In this document: one piece after another, positions 1 through 5,028 of the stretch
How the letters are laid out: the number at the start of each line of letters is the position of its first letter
Numbering within the stretch: the stretch's first letter is position 1
Notes under the pieces: model-generated
What the model saw: only the letters and a program-made list of their open reading frames with translations
Database searches by the model: none
Told to the model about the DNA's origin: nothing
From: MFKM01 sp038065115
GTDB taxonomy: Bacteria; Patescibacteriota; Minisyncoccia; UBA6257; MFKM01
Assembly: GCA_038065115.1 (NCBI GenBank)
Contig: JBBTRS010000036.1
Coordinates: 1-5,747 of the forward strand
Length of the DNA: 5,747 nucleotides
Reading direction: 5' to 3'
Made by a program: the position numbers and the translations under genes

Positions 1-1
1 T

Positions 2-649
2 AAAACTAAAGACCAAAGTTATTTTTTGTGGACGCTCGGTCAAGAGCAATTAAAATATTGCCTTTTTCCGATAGGCGATTATTTGAAATCCGAAGTTCGG
101 CAAATGGCAAAAAAACTCGGCTTAATTAATGCCCAAAAAAAAGGCACGTCGGGAATTTGTTTTATCGGCGAAGTAAAAATCCAGGAATTTTTAAAAAAGC
201 GGATTAAAGAAAAACCGGGGGAAATTATAACCACCGAAGGCAATGTCGTCGGCCGTCATCCAGGAATTTTTTATTTCACCATCGGCCAGCGGCGCGGTTT
301 GGGAGTTTCCGGCAAAAAACCTTATTACGTGGCGGCTAAAGATGTCAAAAATAATACCTTGATCGTGGCCGAAGGCGAAAACAATCCAGCCCTTTATAAA
401 AAAGAAATTGAATTAAAAGAGGTGAATTTTATCAACCGGCAGGCGGCAACCAAAAAAAGGCAGTTGGTTTTGGCTCGGGTCCGCTACCGGCAGCCGTTAA
501 GTCAAGCCGTGATTTGTAAAAAAAGCGGGAATTATAATTTGATTTTTAAAAAACCGCAAAAATTTGTGGCTCCCGGCCAATCGGCTGTTTTTTATAATAA
601 GAGCGGCGAACTTTTAGGCGGAGGCATAATTTCCCGATGTGATAAATAA
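2..649 (+). CDS. mnmA: tRNA-specific 2-thiouridylase MnmA, C-terminal part (5' end outside window)
   Basis: MnmA is a cytoplasmic enzyme that uses ATP to adenylate the wobble uridine (U34) of tRNA-Lys, -Glu and -Gln and replaces its 2-oxygen with sulfur from a persulfide relay. The frame is open from the window edge and begins with KTKDQSYFLW, the conserved MnmA stretch with the KDQSYFL core. It continues with LFPIGDYLKSEVR and SGICFIGE, whose Cys is the second catalytic cysteine of the family. IGQRRGLG, YYVAAKD and a C-terminal beta-barrel region ending near APGQSAVFY then GGGI follow. About 215 residues are visible against a usual total of about 360, so the N-terminal PP-loop half and first catalytic Cys lie upstream. 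A TTG at 26 is only an internal codon, because homology extends upstream of it. The usual DSTGICF appears as GTSGICF, a mild variation next to the catalytic Cys. The stop is 12 nt before comEC with no terminator, so co-transcription is likely. Confidence 0.93.
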   Translation, partial: KTKDQSYFLWTLGQEQLKYCLFPIGDYLKSEVRQMAKKLGLINAQKKGTSGICFIGEVKIQEFLKKRIKEKPGEIITTEGNVVGRHPGIFYFTIGQRRGLGVSGKKPYYVAAKDVKNNTLIVAEGENNPALYKKEIELKEVNFINRQAATKKRQLVLARVRYRQPLSQAVICKKSGNYNLIFKKPQKFVAPGQSAVFYNKSGELLGGGIISRCDK

Positions 650-661
650 ATTATTTATTAA

Positions 662-2305
662 ATGCCCTCTTACGATATTTTCTTTTTTGGCATCGTTTTT
701 TTTCTGGTCGGAATTTTAGCCGCCAGTTTCGGTATTGGTTCTTTGGCTATTATAGTTGTCGTCGTTCTTTTAGCGGCGATTTTTTTGTTGAGGGGGCTTT
801 TAAATAGAAACAAAGTAGATACTCCGAAGGACTTACGCAGTTGCCTTGAAGAATATCCCGCAGTCCCGACGGGCTTGGTTTCCGTGAAGCGGAGTTTGGA
901 CGCCGAGGGAAAAGACCTGCCTGCCGGCAGGCAGGAAATTTTGCCGCTGGAGCAAAATTATTCTGGTTCTGAAAGGCAATTGCGTAAGTCCTGCTTCTGG
1001 TTTTCGAAGGTAAGTTTTTTGGCTGGGTCGCGTTTATTTTGCCCCGCTTTTCTATCTATTTTTGTTATTCTCGGCGCCGGCTATTACCAATGGAATGATT
1101 CAAAATTTAAAAATATTCAAATAACATTTGATAAGGAAATAACTTTTAGCGGTTTAGTGGTTGACGACCCTCAAATTAGTTTCGGAACCCAGACCTTAAT
1201 TATCCGGCTTGACGACCCTTATCAGGGCAAAATCCAGATTAAGCTGTCGCTTTACCCTCAATTTCATTACGGCGACAAACTTGCCTTTGAGGGGAAAATC
1301 AATTTGCCCCCGGCCGGGTCTTACGCCAAATATTTGGCCAAAAAAGGAATCAGCGGTTTAGCGAATTTTCCCGAAGCTGAATTGGTAAAATCCGAACTTG
1401 GTTCGCCGATTAAAGCCGCTCTTTTCAAGTTTAAAAACTCAATTACCGATTCTTATTCTAAAATTTTGGCTCCCGAACAGGCCGCTTTTTTAGCCGGTTT
1501 GATTTTCGGAGAGCGCGGCGGTTTGACCAAAGAATTTAAAGAAGCAATGAGTTTGAGCGGCACTACGCATTTGACGGCTCTTTCGGGGCAGAATATTACC
1601 GTTATCGTTGTGGCGACAGCCACGGCGATTGGTTTTATTTTTTCGCCATTTACGACTTTTATCGCGACTGTTTTATTTGTTTTGGGTTTTGTGGCTATGA
1701 CCGGATTTGATTCATCGGCTGTCCGGGCGGCGATTATGGGATTCGTTGTTTTGCTGGCTAGTTTGGCAGGCCGGATTTACAACCCGAGAAACAGCATCGC
1801 TTTAGCCGCTTTCTTAATTACGCTTTTTAATCCGAAATCGTTGGTTTTTGATGTCGGCTTCCAGCTTTCTTTTTTGGCGGTTTTGGGTATTATTTATCTC
1901 CGGCCGGCGCTTAAGCGATTATTGAGATTTGGCGACAAGCCGGGTTTTTTCGCTTGGCGGGAAAACCTTTTGATGACTTTGTCCGCTCAATTGGCGACTG
2001 CCCCTATTTTGATTGTTAATTTCGGCAATTTTTCTTTAACCGCTTTTATCGCCAATATCTTGATCTTAACGGCTATTCCTTTGACAATGGGTTTGGGATT
2101 TCTAATCGGCTGGTTTAATTTCTTTTCTTATCATTCGGCTTTGATTTTAGGCTGGCTGACCTCTCTGTTTCTTAATTACGAATTTTTTGTTATCAATTTA
2201 TTTGCCAAAATTTCTTTGCCGATTAATCCGGACCTTAATTTTTGGGGTGTTTTGATTTATTATTCGGCATTGGCGGGGATTATCATTTATGCCAAAAGAC
2301 CTTGA
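662..2305 (+). CDS. comEC: ComEC/Rec2-family DNA-uptake channel protein, without metallo-beta-lactamase domain
   Basis: ComEC is the inner-membrane channel that takes single-stranded DNA into the cytoplasm during natural transformation. The 547-residue product has two hydrophobic helices (about 5-22 and 26-43), a third at about 118-140, and then a soluble OB-like region (DUF4131 type, about 150-245) containing GDKLAFEGKINLPP and YAKYLAKKGI. The multi-helix Competence domain follows, with FLAGLIFGERGGL (276-288), SGTTHLTALSGQN (299-311), SSAVRAAIMG (351-360) and FDVGFQLSFLAVLGI (396-410). The protein ends shortly after its last helix. Longer homologues of about 750 residues carry a C-terminal metallo-beta-lactamase domain that is absent here. 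Residues 57-116 form a polar loop unlike the rest and correspond to a GC-rich structured DNA insert (listed separately). The ATG is 12 nt after mnmA with no Shine-Dalgarno. The TGA stop sits inside the -35 box of the next promoter. Assignment is by motif recognition; activity despite the insert is inferred only from the intact frame. Confidence 0.88.
   Translation: MPSYDIFFFGIVFFLVGILAASFGIGSLAIIVVVVLLAAIFLLRGLLNRNKVDTPKDLRSCLEEYPAVPTGLVSVKRSLDAEGKDLPAGRQEILPLEQNYSGSERQLRKSCFWFSKVSFLAGSRLFCPAFLSIFVILGAGYYQWNDSKFKNIQITFDKEITFSGLVVDDPQISFGTQTLIIRLDDPYQGKIQIKLSLYPQFHYGDKLAFEGKINLPPAGSYAKYLAKKGISGLANFPEAELVKSELGSPIKAALFKFKNSITDSYSKILAPEQAAFLAGLIFGERGGLTKEFKEAMSLSGTTHLTALSGQNITVIVVATATAIGFIFSPFTTFIATVLFVLGFVAMTGFDSSAVRAAIMGFVVLLASLAGRIYNPRNSIALAAFLITLFNPKSLVFDVGFQLSFLAVLGIIYLRPALKRLLRFGDKPGFFAWRENLLMTLSAQLATAPILIVNFGNFSLTAFIANILILTAIPLTMGLGFLIGWFNFFSYHSALILGWLTSLFLNYEFFVINLFAKISLPINPDLNFWGVLIYYSALAGIIIYAKRP
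916..935. repeat. 20-bp perfect GC-rich palindrome encoding LPAGRQ
   Basis: The sequence cctgcctgccggcaggcagg is identical to its reverse complement over all 20 bases, centred between 925 and 926. In the comEC frame it encodes the LPAGRQ string at residues 86-91. I recall such palindromes and LPAGRQ-like strings scattered in Candidate Phyla Radiation genomes; that is recollection, not a search. Single-stranded DNA or RNA could fold into a stem of up to 8-9 bp with a tiny loop. Confidence 0.85.
937..959 (+). repeat. 8-bp perfect stem with 7-nt loop inside the comEC insert
   Basis: The arm aattttgc (937-944) is perfectly complementary to gcaaaatt (952-959), with loop cgctgga. It begins two bases after the 20-bp palindrome and is part of the same structured element. 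It is not followed by a U tract and lies within an open frame, so it is not read as a terminator. Confidence 0.6.
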
Positions 2306-2330
2306 CTTCTAACGATTAAGCCTTTATTAT
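2302..2330 (+). promoter_or_regulatory. Probable sigma-70-type promoter for the infA-ribosomal protein operon
   Basis: A -35 box TTGACT (2302-2307, 5/6 consensus) and a -10 box TATTAT (2325-2330, 5/6 consensus) are separated by exactly 17 bp. The -35 box overlaps the comEC TGA stop (2303-2305). The expected start of transcription, 6-8 bases after the -10 box, is about 2336-2338, only 4-6 nt before the infA ATG. This gives a nearly leaderless message. It is the best promoter-like sequence I found, and it sits at the functional boundary between comEC and the translation genes. Confidence 0.65.
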
Positions 2331-2336
2331 AGGAAA
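2331..2336 (+). promoter_or_regulatory. Shine-Dalgarno-like AGGAAA before infA
   Basis: The AGGA core (2331-2334) ends 7 nt before the infA ATG, suitable spacing for ribosome binding. It is the only well-placed Shine-Dalgarno-like site before any gene in the window. If transcription starts at about 2337 as the promoter predicts, this site would be left out of the mRNA; it would work only on transcripts reading through from comEC. Confidence 0.4.
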
Positions 2337-2341
2337 CATTA

Positions 2342-2563
2342 ATGCCATTGGATTCAAAAACGATTAGCGTGGAAGGAGTTATTGAAGAAGCCTTACCGGG
2401 CTTAACTTTTAGAATTAGACTAAAAGGAGACAACCGGGAAATTTTGGCTTACTTAGGCGGTCGCTTAAAACTGCACCACATTAAAGTAATTCCAGGCGAT
2501 CGCGTCCTTGTTGAAACCACTACTTATGACGATAAGAGAGGAAGAATCGTCAGGAGACTTTAA
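2342..2563 (+). CDS. infA: Translation initiation factor IF-1
   Basis: IF-1 binds the A site of the 30S subunit during initiation, next to S12 and helix 44 of 16S rRNA, and assists IF-2 and IF-3. The 73-residue product matches the family length (about 72). It is a single S1-like OB fold with the expected landmarks: VEGVIEEALPGLTFRIRL (residues 10-27), the GGRLKLHHIKVIPGDRVLVE region (39-58) and the C-terminal TTYDDKRGRIVRRL. The ATG fits the family start, and the upstream AGGA and promoter both point to it. It opens the translation gene block, 36 nt after comEC and 64 nt before rpmJ. In many bacteria infA follows secY-adk-map; here comEC occupies that place. No anomalies are seen in the protein. 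Confidence 0.96.
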   Translation: MPLDSKTISVEGVIEEALPGLTFRIRLKGDNREILAYLGGRLKLHHIKVIPGDRVLVETTTYDDKRGRIVRRL

Positions 2564-2573
2564 TGGCGGATTG

Positions 2574-2611
2574 CTGTTAAATTATCGCGCGACAAAAGGG
2601 CAATTTAATGG
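2574..2611 (+). other. Weak AT-rich inverted repeat in the infA-rpmJ gap
   Basis: Positions 2577-2583 (ttaaatt) pair perfectly with 2602-2608 (aatttaa). Two G-U pairs and one C-G pair could extend the stem to 2574 and 2611, leaving an 18-nt loop. It sits in the longest gap of the ribosomal block (64 nt). It could be a weak mRNA structure, but a pairing this AT-rich may arise by chance. There is no T tract after it. Confidence 0.2.
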
Positions 2612-2627
2612 TATTTTGGTTTAAAAT

Positions 2628-2741
2628 ATGAAAGTACGTTCTTCGGTTAAAAAGATTTGTAATAAATGTAAAACTGCCCGGCGTCGCGGACGGCTTTATG
2701 TTATTTGTTCTACTCCCAAGCATAAACAAAGACAAGGGTAG
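2628..2741 (+). CDS. rpmJ: 50S ribosomal protein L36 (zinc-ribbon form)
   Basis: L36 is the smallest bacterial large-subunit protein; it binds 23S rRNA and stabilises the late-assembled region near the base of the L7/L12 stalk. The product has 37 residues, normal for the family, and reads MKVRSSVKKICNKCKTARRR at the start, then GRLYVICSTPKHKQRQG. The zinc ligands of the cysteine-containing type are all present: Cys11, Cys14, Cys27 and His32. The protein is strongly basic. The ATG has no Shine-Dalgarno; the upstream bases are AT-rich. It lies between infA and rpsM, its canonical position, and ends 11 nt before rpsM. Because it is so short it is easily missed by length-filtered gene calls. Keeping the zinc ligands suggests dependence on zinc, with no zinc-free paralogue in this window. 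Confidence 0.95.
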   Translation: MKVRSSVKKICNKCKTARRRGRLYVICSTPKHKQRQG

Positions 2742-2752
2742 TATTTATAAAT

Positions 2753-3136
2753 ATGCGTTTTTTAGGCATAAACATACCAGATAATAAAAGAGTGGAGATA
2801 TCGCTTTCCTATATTTATGGCATTGGGATTTCTTCGGCGCGCCGAATAGTTAAAACCGTTAAAATTGATTCAGAAAAACGCCTTAAAGATTTAAATGCTC
2901 AAGAGCTTAATCAATTAAAAGACTGCATAGAAAAAAAATATAAAATAGAGGGAGAGCTTCGGCAGGTGATTAAGCAGGGCATCAATCGGTTAAAAGACAT
3001 TGTCAGTTATCGGGGTGTTCGTCATTTGAGACGTTTACCGGTAAGGGGACAGCGGACCAAAACCAATTCCCGAACGGTCCGCGGAAATGTTCGTCGAACC
3101 GTTGGCAGCGGTAAAAGAAAAACGGAACTTAAATAA
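2753..3136 (+). CDS. rpsM: 30S ribosomal protein S13
   Basis: S13 sits in the head of the small subunit, contacts the P-site tRNA with its C-terminal tail, and forms intersubunit bridges with 23S rRNA and L5. The 127-residue product begins MRFLGINIPDNKRVEISLSY, matching the family start (GINIPDxK), followed by the helix-hairpin-helix IYGIGISSARRI (21-32). The C-terminal hallmark RGVRHLRRLPVRGQRTKTN (87-105) is followed by SRTVRGNVRR. The tail TVGSGKRKTELK is basic, as expected for tRNA contact. Length is slightly above the usual 118-122. The start lies 11 nt after rpmJ with no close Shine-Dalgarno; an AAGGG at about 2734-2738 is too far upstream to be convincing. Co-transcription with rpmJ and rpsK is likely. 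Confidence 0.97.
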   Translation: MRFLGINIPDNKRVEISLSYIYGIGISSARRIVKTVKIDSEKRLKDLNAQELNQLKDCIEKKYKIEGELRQVIKQGINRLKDIVSYRGVRHLRRLPVRGQRTKTNSRTVRGNVRRTVGSGKRKTELK

Positions 3137-3148
3137 AAAATAAAAATC

Positions 3149-3601
3149 ATGGGTAAAAAGAAAATAGCCACTAAAAGCGAAGAAACTTCTTTAAAAGAAG
3201 GAGTTTCAACGGAAACAGCTCTGGCTCGTCAAAAAGTTCAAAAAGTCAAACAACGGGTTGAAACCGGACGCGTTTATATTGCGGTTAGTTATAACAACAT
3301 AACCATAACCGCCACCGATATTAAGGGAAATGTTTTGGCTTGGGTTACAGCCGGTTCTTTGGGGTTTTCCGGGCCTAAAAAAGCCACCGCTTTCGCGGCT
3401 AGCAAAGTAGCTGAAGCGGTAGCCGAAAAACTTCAGCGTTCAGGCCCTTTTAGTATTGAAGTTTACATCAAAGGCATCGGCGGTGGTCGAGATTCCGCCC
3501 TCAAAGCGCTGGCTAATCGCGGTTTTGATATTTTGGCTGTCAAAGACATAACCCCGATTCCGCATAACGGCCCCAGACCGCCGAAAGTAAGACGGGTATA
3601 A
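3149..3601 (+). CDS. rpsK: 30S ribosomal protein S11 with N-terminal extension
   Basis: S11 lies on the small-subunit platform, binds 16S rRNA near the E site together with S7 and S18, and helps form the mRNA exit path. The conserved core starts near residue 42 (VYIAVSYNNITITATD), runs through GNVLAWVTAGSLGFSGPKKATAFAA and KGIGGGRDSALKAL, and ends with the signature DITPIPHNGPRPPKVRRV. The product is 150 residues against about 129 in E. coli. The extra length is a charged Lys/Glu/Thr-rich N-terminal tail of about 20 residues with no recognised domain. The signature has Pro where many S11 proteins have Cys (NGCRPPK), and GIGGGR in place of GPGPGR. The ATG is 12 nt after rpsM in an A-rich leader with no Shine-Dalgarno. 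A later start that removes the tail is possible, but no better-placed ATG is evident. Confidence 0.95.
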   Translation: MGKKKIATKSEETSLKEGVSTETALARQKVQKVKQRVETGRVYIAVSYNNITITATDIKGNVLAWVTAGSLGFSGPKKATAFAASKVAEAVAEKLQRSGPFSIEVYIKGIGGGRDSALKALANRGFDILAVKDITPIPHNGPRPPKVRRV

Positions 3602-3625
3602 TCAAATTAAGAATTAAAAATTTTT

Positions 3626-4237
3626 ATGGTATTTAGACCAACTGAAAAAAAAGAAAGAGCTTTAGGAGTCAAGCTTCTTTTAAAAGCCTCTCGTTGCGCT
3701 TCCCCGAAATGCGCTATGATTCGCCGGCCTTTTAAGCCTGGTATCCATGGCAATAAAAAAGGGGGACGGAGAAAAGAATCTTCGGAATTTGGCAAACAAC
3801 TCCAAGAGAAACAAAAAGTGCAATTCAGTTATGGTTTAAACAATAATCAAATGCGCCGGCTTTTCCGCAGCAAAAACCAGACCGAAGCAATTTTAGAATT
3901 ACTGGAAAAGCGTCTGGATAATGTTATTTTTCGTTTGGGATTGGCTGATTCGCGGGTTATCGCGCGTCAATTAATCAACCACGGCCATTTTTTCGTAAAT
4001 GACCGAAAAATGGCTGTTCCGTCTTACCTTGTCAGAATCGGCGACAAAATAAGCTTAAACGCCAATTCTCGGAAATTAAAAATTTTTGAGAACCTAGAAT
4101 CAAAATTGAAAAAAAACGAAACACTGAATTGGCTGAAACTTGATAAAGAGAAATTGATAGGCGAACTAATTGACAAGCCTCAAGAAATAAACCTGCCATT
4201 TGACCTTAACTTGGTCGCTGAGTATTATTCAAGGTAA
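3626..4237 (+). CDS. rpsD: 30S ribosomal protein S4
   Basis: S4 is a primary 16S rRNA binder that starts assembly of the 5' domain of the small subunit, takes part in decoding fidelity, and in many bacteria represses the alpha operon. The 203-residue product has normal length. Visible landmarks are RRPFKPGIHG (33-42), FGKQLQEKQKVQFSYG (55-70), the S4 RNA-binding domain from LLEKRLDNVIFRLGLADSR (92-110) through ARQLINHGHFFVNDRKMAVPSY (113-134), and the C-terminal DLNLVAEYYSR. In zinc-type S4 proteins four N-terminal cysteines bind zinc. Here the second pair is kept (Cys24 and Cys29 in RCASPKC), but the first CxxC is replaced by a PTEKKERALG stretch. The site is therefore probably degenerate. 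The gene is 24 nt after rpsK and 41 nt before rpoA, the standard alpha-operon position. Whether S4 autoregulates here is unknown; I see no recognisable S4-binding pseudoknot. Confidence 0.96.
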   Translation: MVFRPTEKKERALGVKLLLKASRCASPKCAMIRRPFKPGIHGNKKGGRRKESSEFGKQLQEKQKVQFSYGLNNNQMRRLFRSKNQTEAILELLEKRLDNVIFRLGLADSRVIARQLINHGHFFVNDRKMAVPSYLVRIGDKISLNANSRKLKIFENLESKLKKNETLNWLKLDKEKLIGELIDKPQEINLPFDLNLVAEYYSR

Positions 4238-4278
4238 AGTCGCCATCATTAATTAATATTAAAAATCTAGAAATTGTT

Positions 4279-4998
4279 ATGACAAAAATTTATTTTAATC
4301 TTAGTGAGACAGTAAAAATAAAGAAAATTTCCGATGACGGAACAGCCGGCGTTTTTCACATTGAAGGGCTTTATACCGGTTTTGGTTTAACCTTGGGCAA
4401 TGCTTTGCGACGGGCTCTTTTTTCTTCATTGCCCGGAGCGGCTGTTACTCAAATAAAGATTAAAGGAGTGGGCCACGAATTCACGACAATCCCCGGAGTT
4501 ACTGAAGATATTATTGAACTAACTCTTAATTTAAAAAAAATAAGATTCAAGCTTTTTACCGATGAGCCTCAAATTTTAACTCTTAAAATTAAAGGAGAAA
4601 AAGAAGTTAAAGCCGGCGACATTAAAACCAATTCCCAGGTGGAAATCGTCAACCCCGATCTTTATTTAGCCAGCTTGACCGATAAGAAAGCGGAATTGGA
4701 TATGGAATTAACCGTAGAAAAAGGGCTTGGTTATTTATCGGCGGCGGATCGTAAATTTGAACGGTTGCCTATTGGCACGATTGTTCTTGACGCTATTTTT
4801 TCCCCAGTTACCAAAGTTAATACTTTAGTTGAAAATATGCGTGTCGGTGAACGAACCGATTTTAACAGATTGAAAATAGAAATAGAAACTGACGGATCTA
4901 TTACGCCTTCTCAAGCTATTCAAAAAACAGCCAATGTCTTAAAAGACCATTTTGAGAAAATTTATATAGCTTTGGCTTCCGAAGAGGCTGATGCTTAA
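4279..4998 (+). CDS. rpoA: DNA-directed RNA polymerase subunit alpha, N-terminal domain only
   Basis: The alpha subunit dimerises and acts as the scaffold on which beta and beta' assemble into RNA polymerase. The 239-residue product covers the whole alpha N-terminal domain: FGLTLGNALRRALFSSLPGA (35-54), VGHEFTTIPGVTEDIIELTLNLK (64-86), the insert subdomain around 90-150, then GYLSAADRK (151-159), LPIGTIVLDAIFSPV (163-177), VENMRVGERTDF (184-195) and the closing helix SQAIQKTANVLKDHF (211-225). It stops about 14 residues later. Typical alpha subunits have 310-330 residues, the rest being a flexible linker and the C-terminal domain that contacts UP elements and activators. That domain is absent and no remnant follows. 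The stop codon overlaps a 7-nt tandem repeat leading into rplQ. Dimerisation and beta contacts should be intact, but alpha-CTD-dependent activation should not operate through this copy. Confidence 0.96.
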   Translation: MTKIYFNLSETVKIKKISDDGTAGVFHIEGLYTGFGLTLGNALRRALFSSLPGAAVTQIKIKGVGHEFTTIPGVTEDIIELTLNLKKIRFKLFTDEPQILTLKIKGEKEVKAGDIKTNSQVEIVNPDLYLASLTDKKAELDMELTVEKGLGYLSAADRKFERLPIGTIVLDAIFSPVTKVNTLVENMRVGERTDFNRLKIEIETDGSITPSQAIQKTANVLKDHFEKIYIALASEEADA

Positions 4999-5028
4999 TG
5001 CTTAATGCTTAATGCCTGACGCTTAATG
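4991..5028 (+). repeat. 7-nt tandem repeat (atgctta) forming overlapping stop-start codons between rpoA and rplQ
   Basis: Three exact copies of atgctta occupy 4991-5011, followed by a decayed copy atgcctg (5012-5018) and a related gcttaatg (5021-5028). The repeat ends at the rplQ ATG. Each junction contains TAATG, so a stop codon overlaps a start by one base. The rpoA TAA (4996-4998) overlaps an ATG at 4998 opening MLNA-stop (TAA 5010-5012). This overlaps an ATG at 5012 opening MPDA-stop (TAA 5024-5026), which overlaps the rplQ ATG at 5026. This could support stepwise translational re-initiation, or be replication-slippage debris. Confidence 0.7.

Larger units (their letters stand above)
828..992. 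repeat. Long inverted repeat pair (828-847 / 973-992) bounding the comEC insert
   Basis: The left arm reads aggacttacgcagttgcctt and the right arm is its reverse complement except at one position (840 against 980), where RNA could still form a G-U pair. After two mismatches inside the arms, four more bases pair (850-853 with 967-970). Span from arm tip to arm tip is 165 bp, a multiple of three. In mRNA it would form a long stem at the base of a structured domain; in DNA it looks like the terminal repeats of a small non-autonomous element. Confidence 0.8.
825..1010. mobile_element. GC-rich palindromic (MITE/RPE-like) element inserted in frame within comEC
   Basis: Outer inverted repeats lie at 828-847 and 973-992: 20 bp with 19 matches, the one mismatch being a G-T pair. 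They enclose a 20-bp perfect palindrome (916-935) and an 8-bp hairpin (937-944 with 952-959). By hand count GC is about 53% across 831-1000, against about 38-39% in the 100 bp on either side. The 6-bp sequence cgaagg occurs at 825-830 and 1005-1010 and could be a target duplication. If so, the insertion is 180 bp, exactly 60 codons (comEC residues 57-116). Removing it would join NKVDTPK directly to VSFLAG, a short loop between membrane helices. No transposase is encoded. The closest known analogue in behaviour is the Rickettsia palindromic element, which also inserts in frame in genes; no sequence relationship is claimed. The exact ends are uncertain because the inverted repeats do not begin exactly at the direct repeats. 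Confidence 0.6.

Noticed and set aside
643..657. AT palindrome (taaataa / ttattta) after mnmA as a terminator
   Set aside because: The arms are entirely A/T with a one-base centre, so no stable stem forms and no G/C stem with T tract is present.
662..2305. comEC as a pseudogene disrupted by the insert
   Set aside because: The frame is intact across the insert and all later Competence-domain motifs are kept, so there is no sign of decay.
2303..2305. Alternative genetic code with UGA read as glycine
   Set aside because: The comEC TGA falls at the natural end of the protein and no conserved glycine position in any gene here is encoded by TGA.
2564..2581. Short ATG-initiated frame after infA
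   Set aside because: It is only five codons before a TAA, with no ribosome-binding site and no conservation clue.
2600..2630. Possible promoter directly before rpmJ (taaaat as -10 box)
   Set aside because: The -10-like sequence abuts the start codon and no -35-like box lies 16-18 bp upstream.
3607..3795. Minus-strand open frame of 62 codons opposite the start of rpsD
   Set aside because: It lies antisense to a clearly conserved S4 gene, has no recognisable motif, and no minus-strand promoter or neighbouring minus-strand gene supports it.
4248..4257. attaattaat palindrome before rpoA as an operator
   Set aside because: A 10-bp A/T palindrome is expected by chance in an AT-rich gap, and no promoter surrounds it.
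4991..5028. Tandem repeat as a CRISPR-like array or minisatellite element
   Set aside because: The unit is 7 nt with no spacers, so it is a simple slippage-type repeat; the stop-start arrangement is the only notable property.
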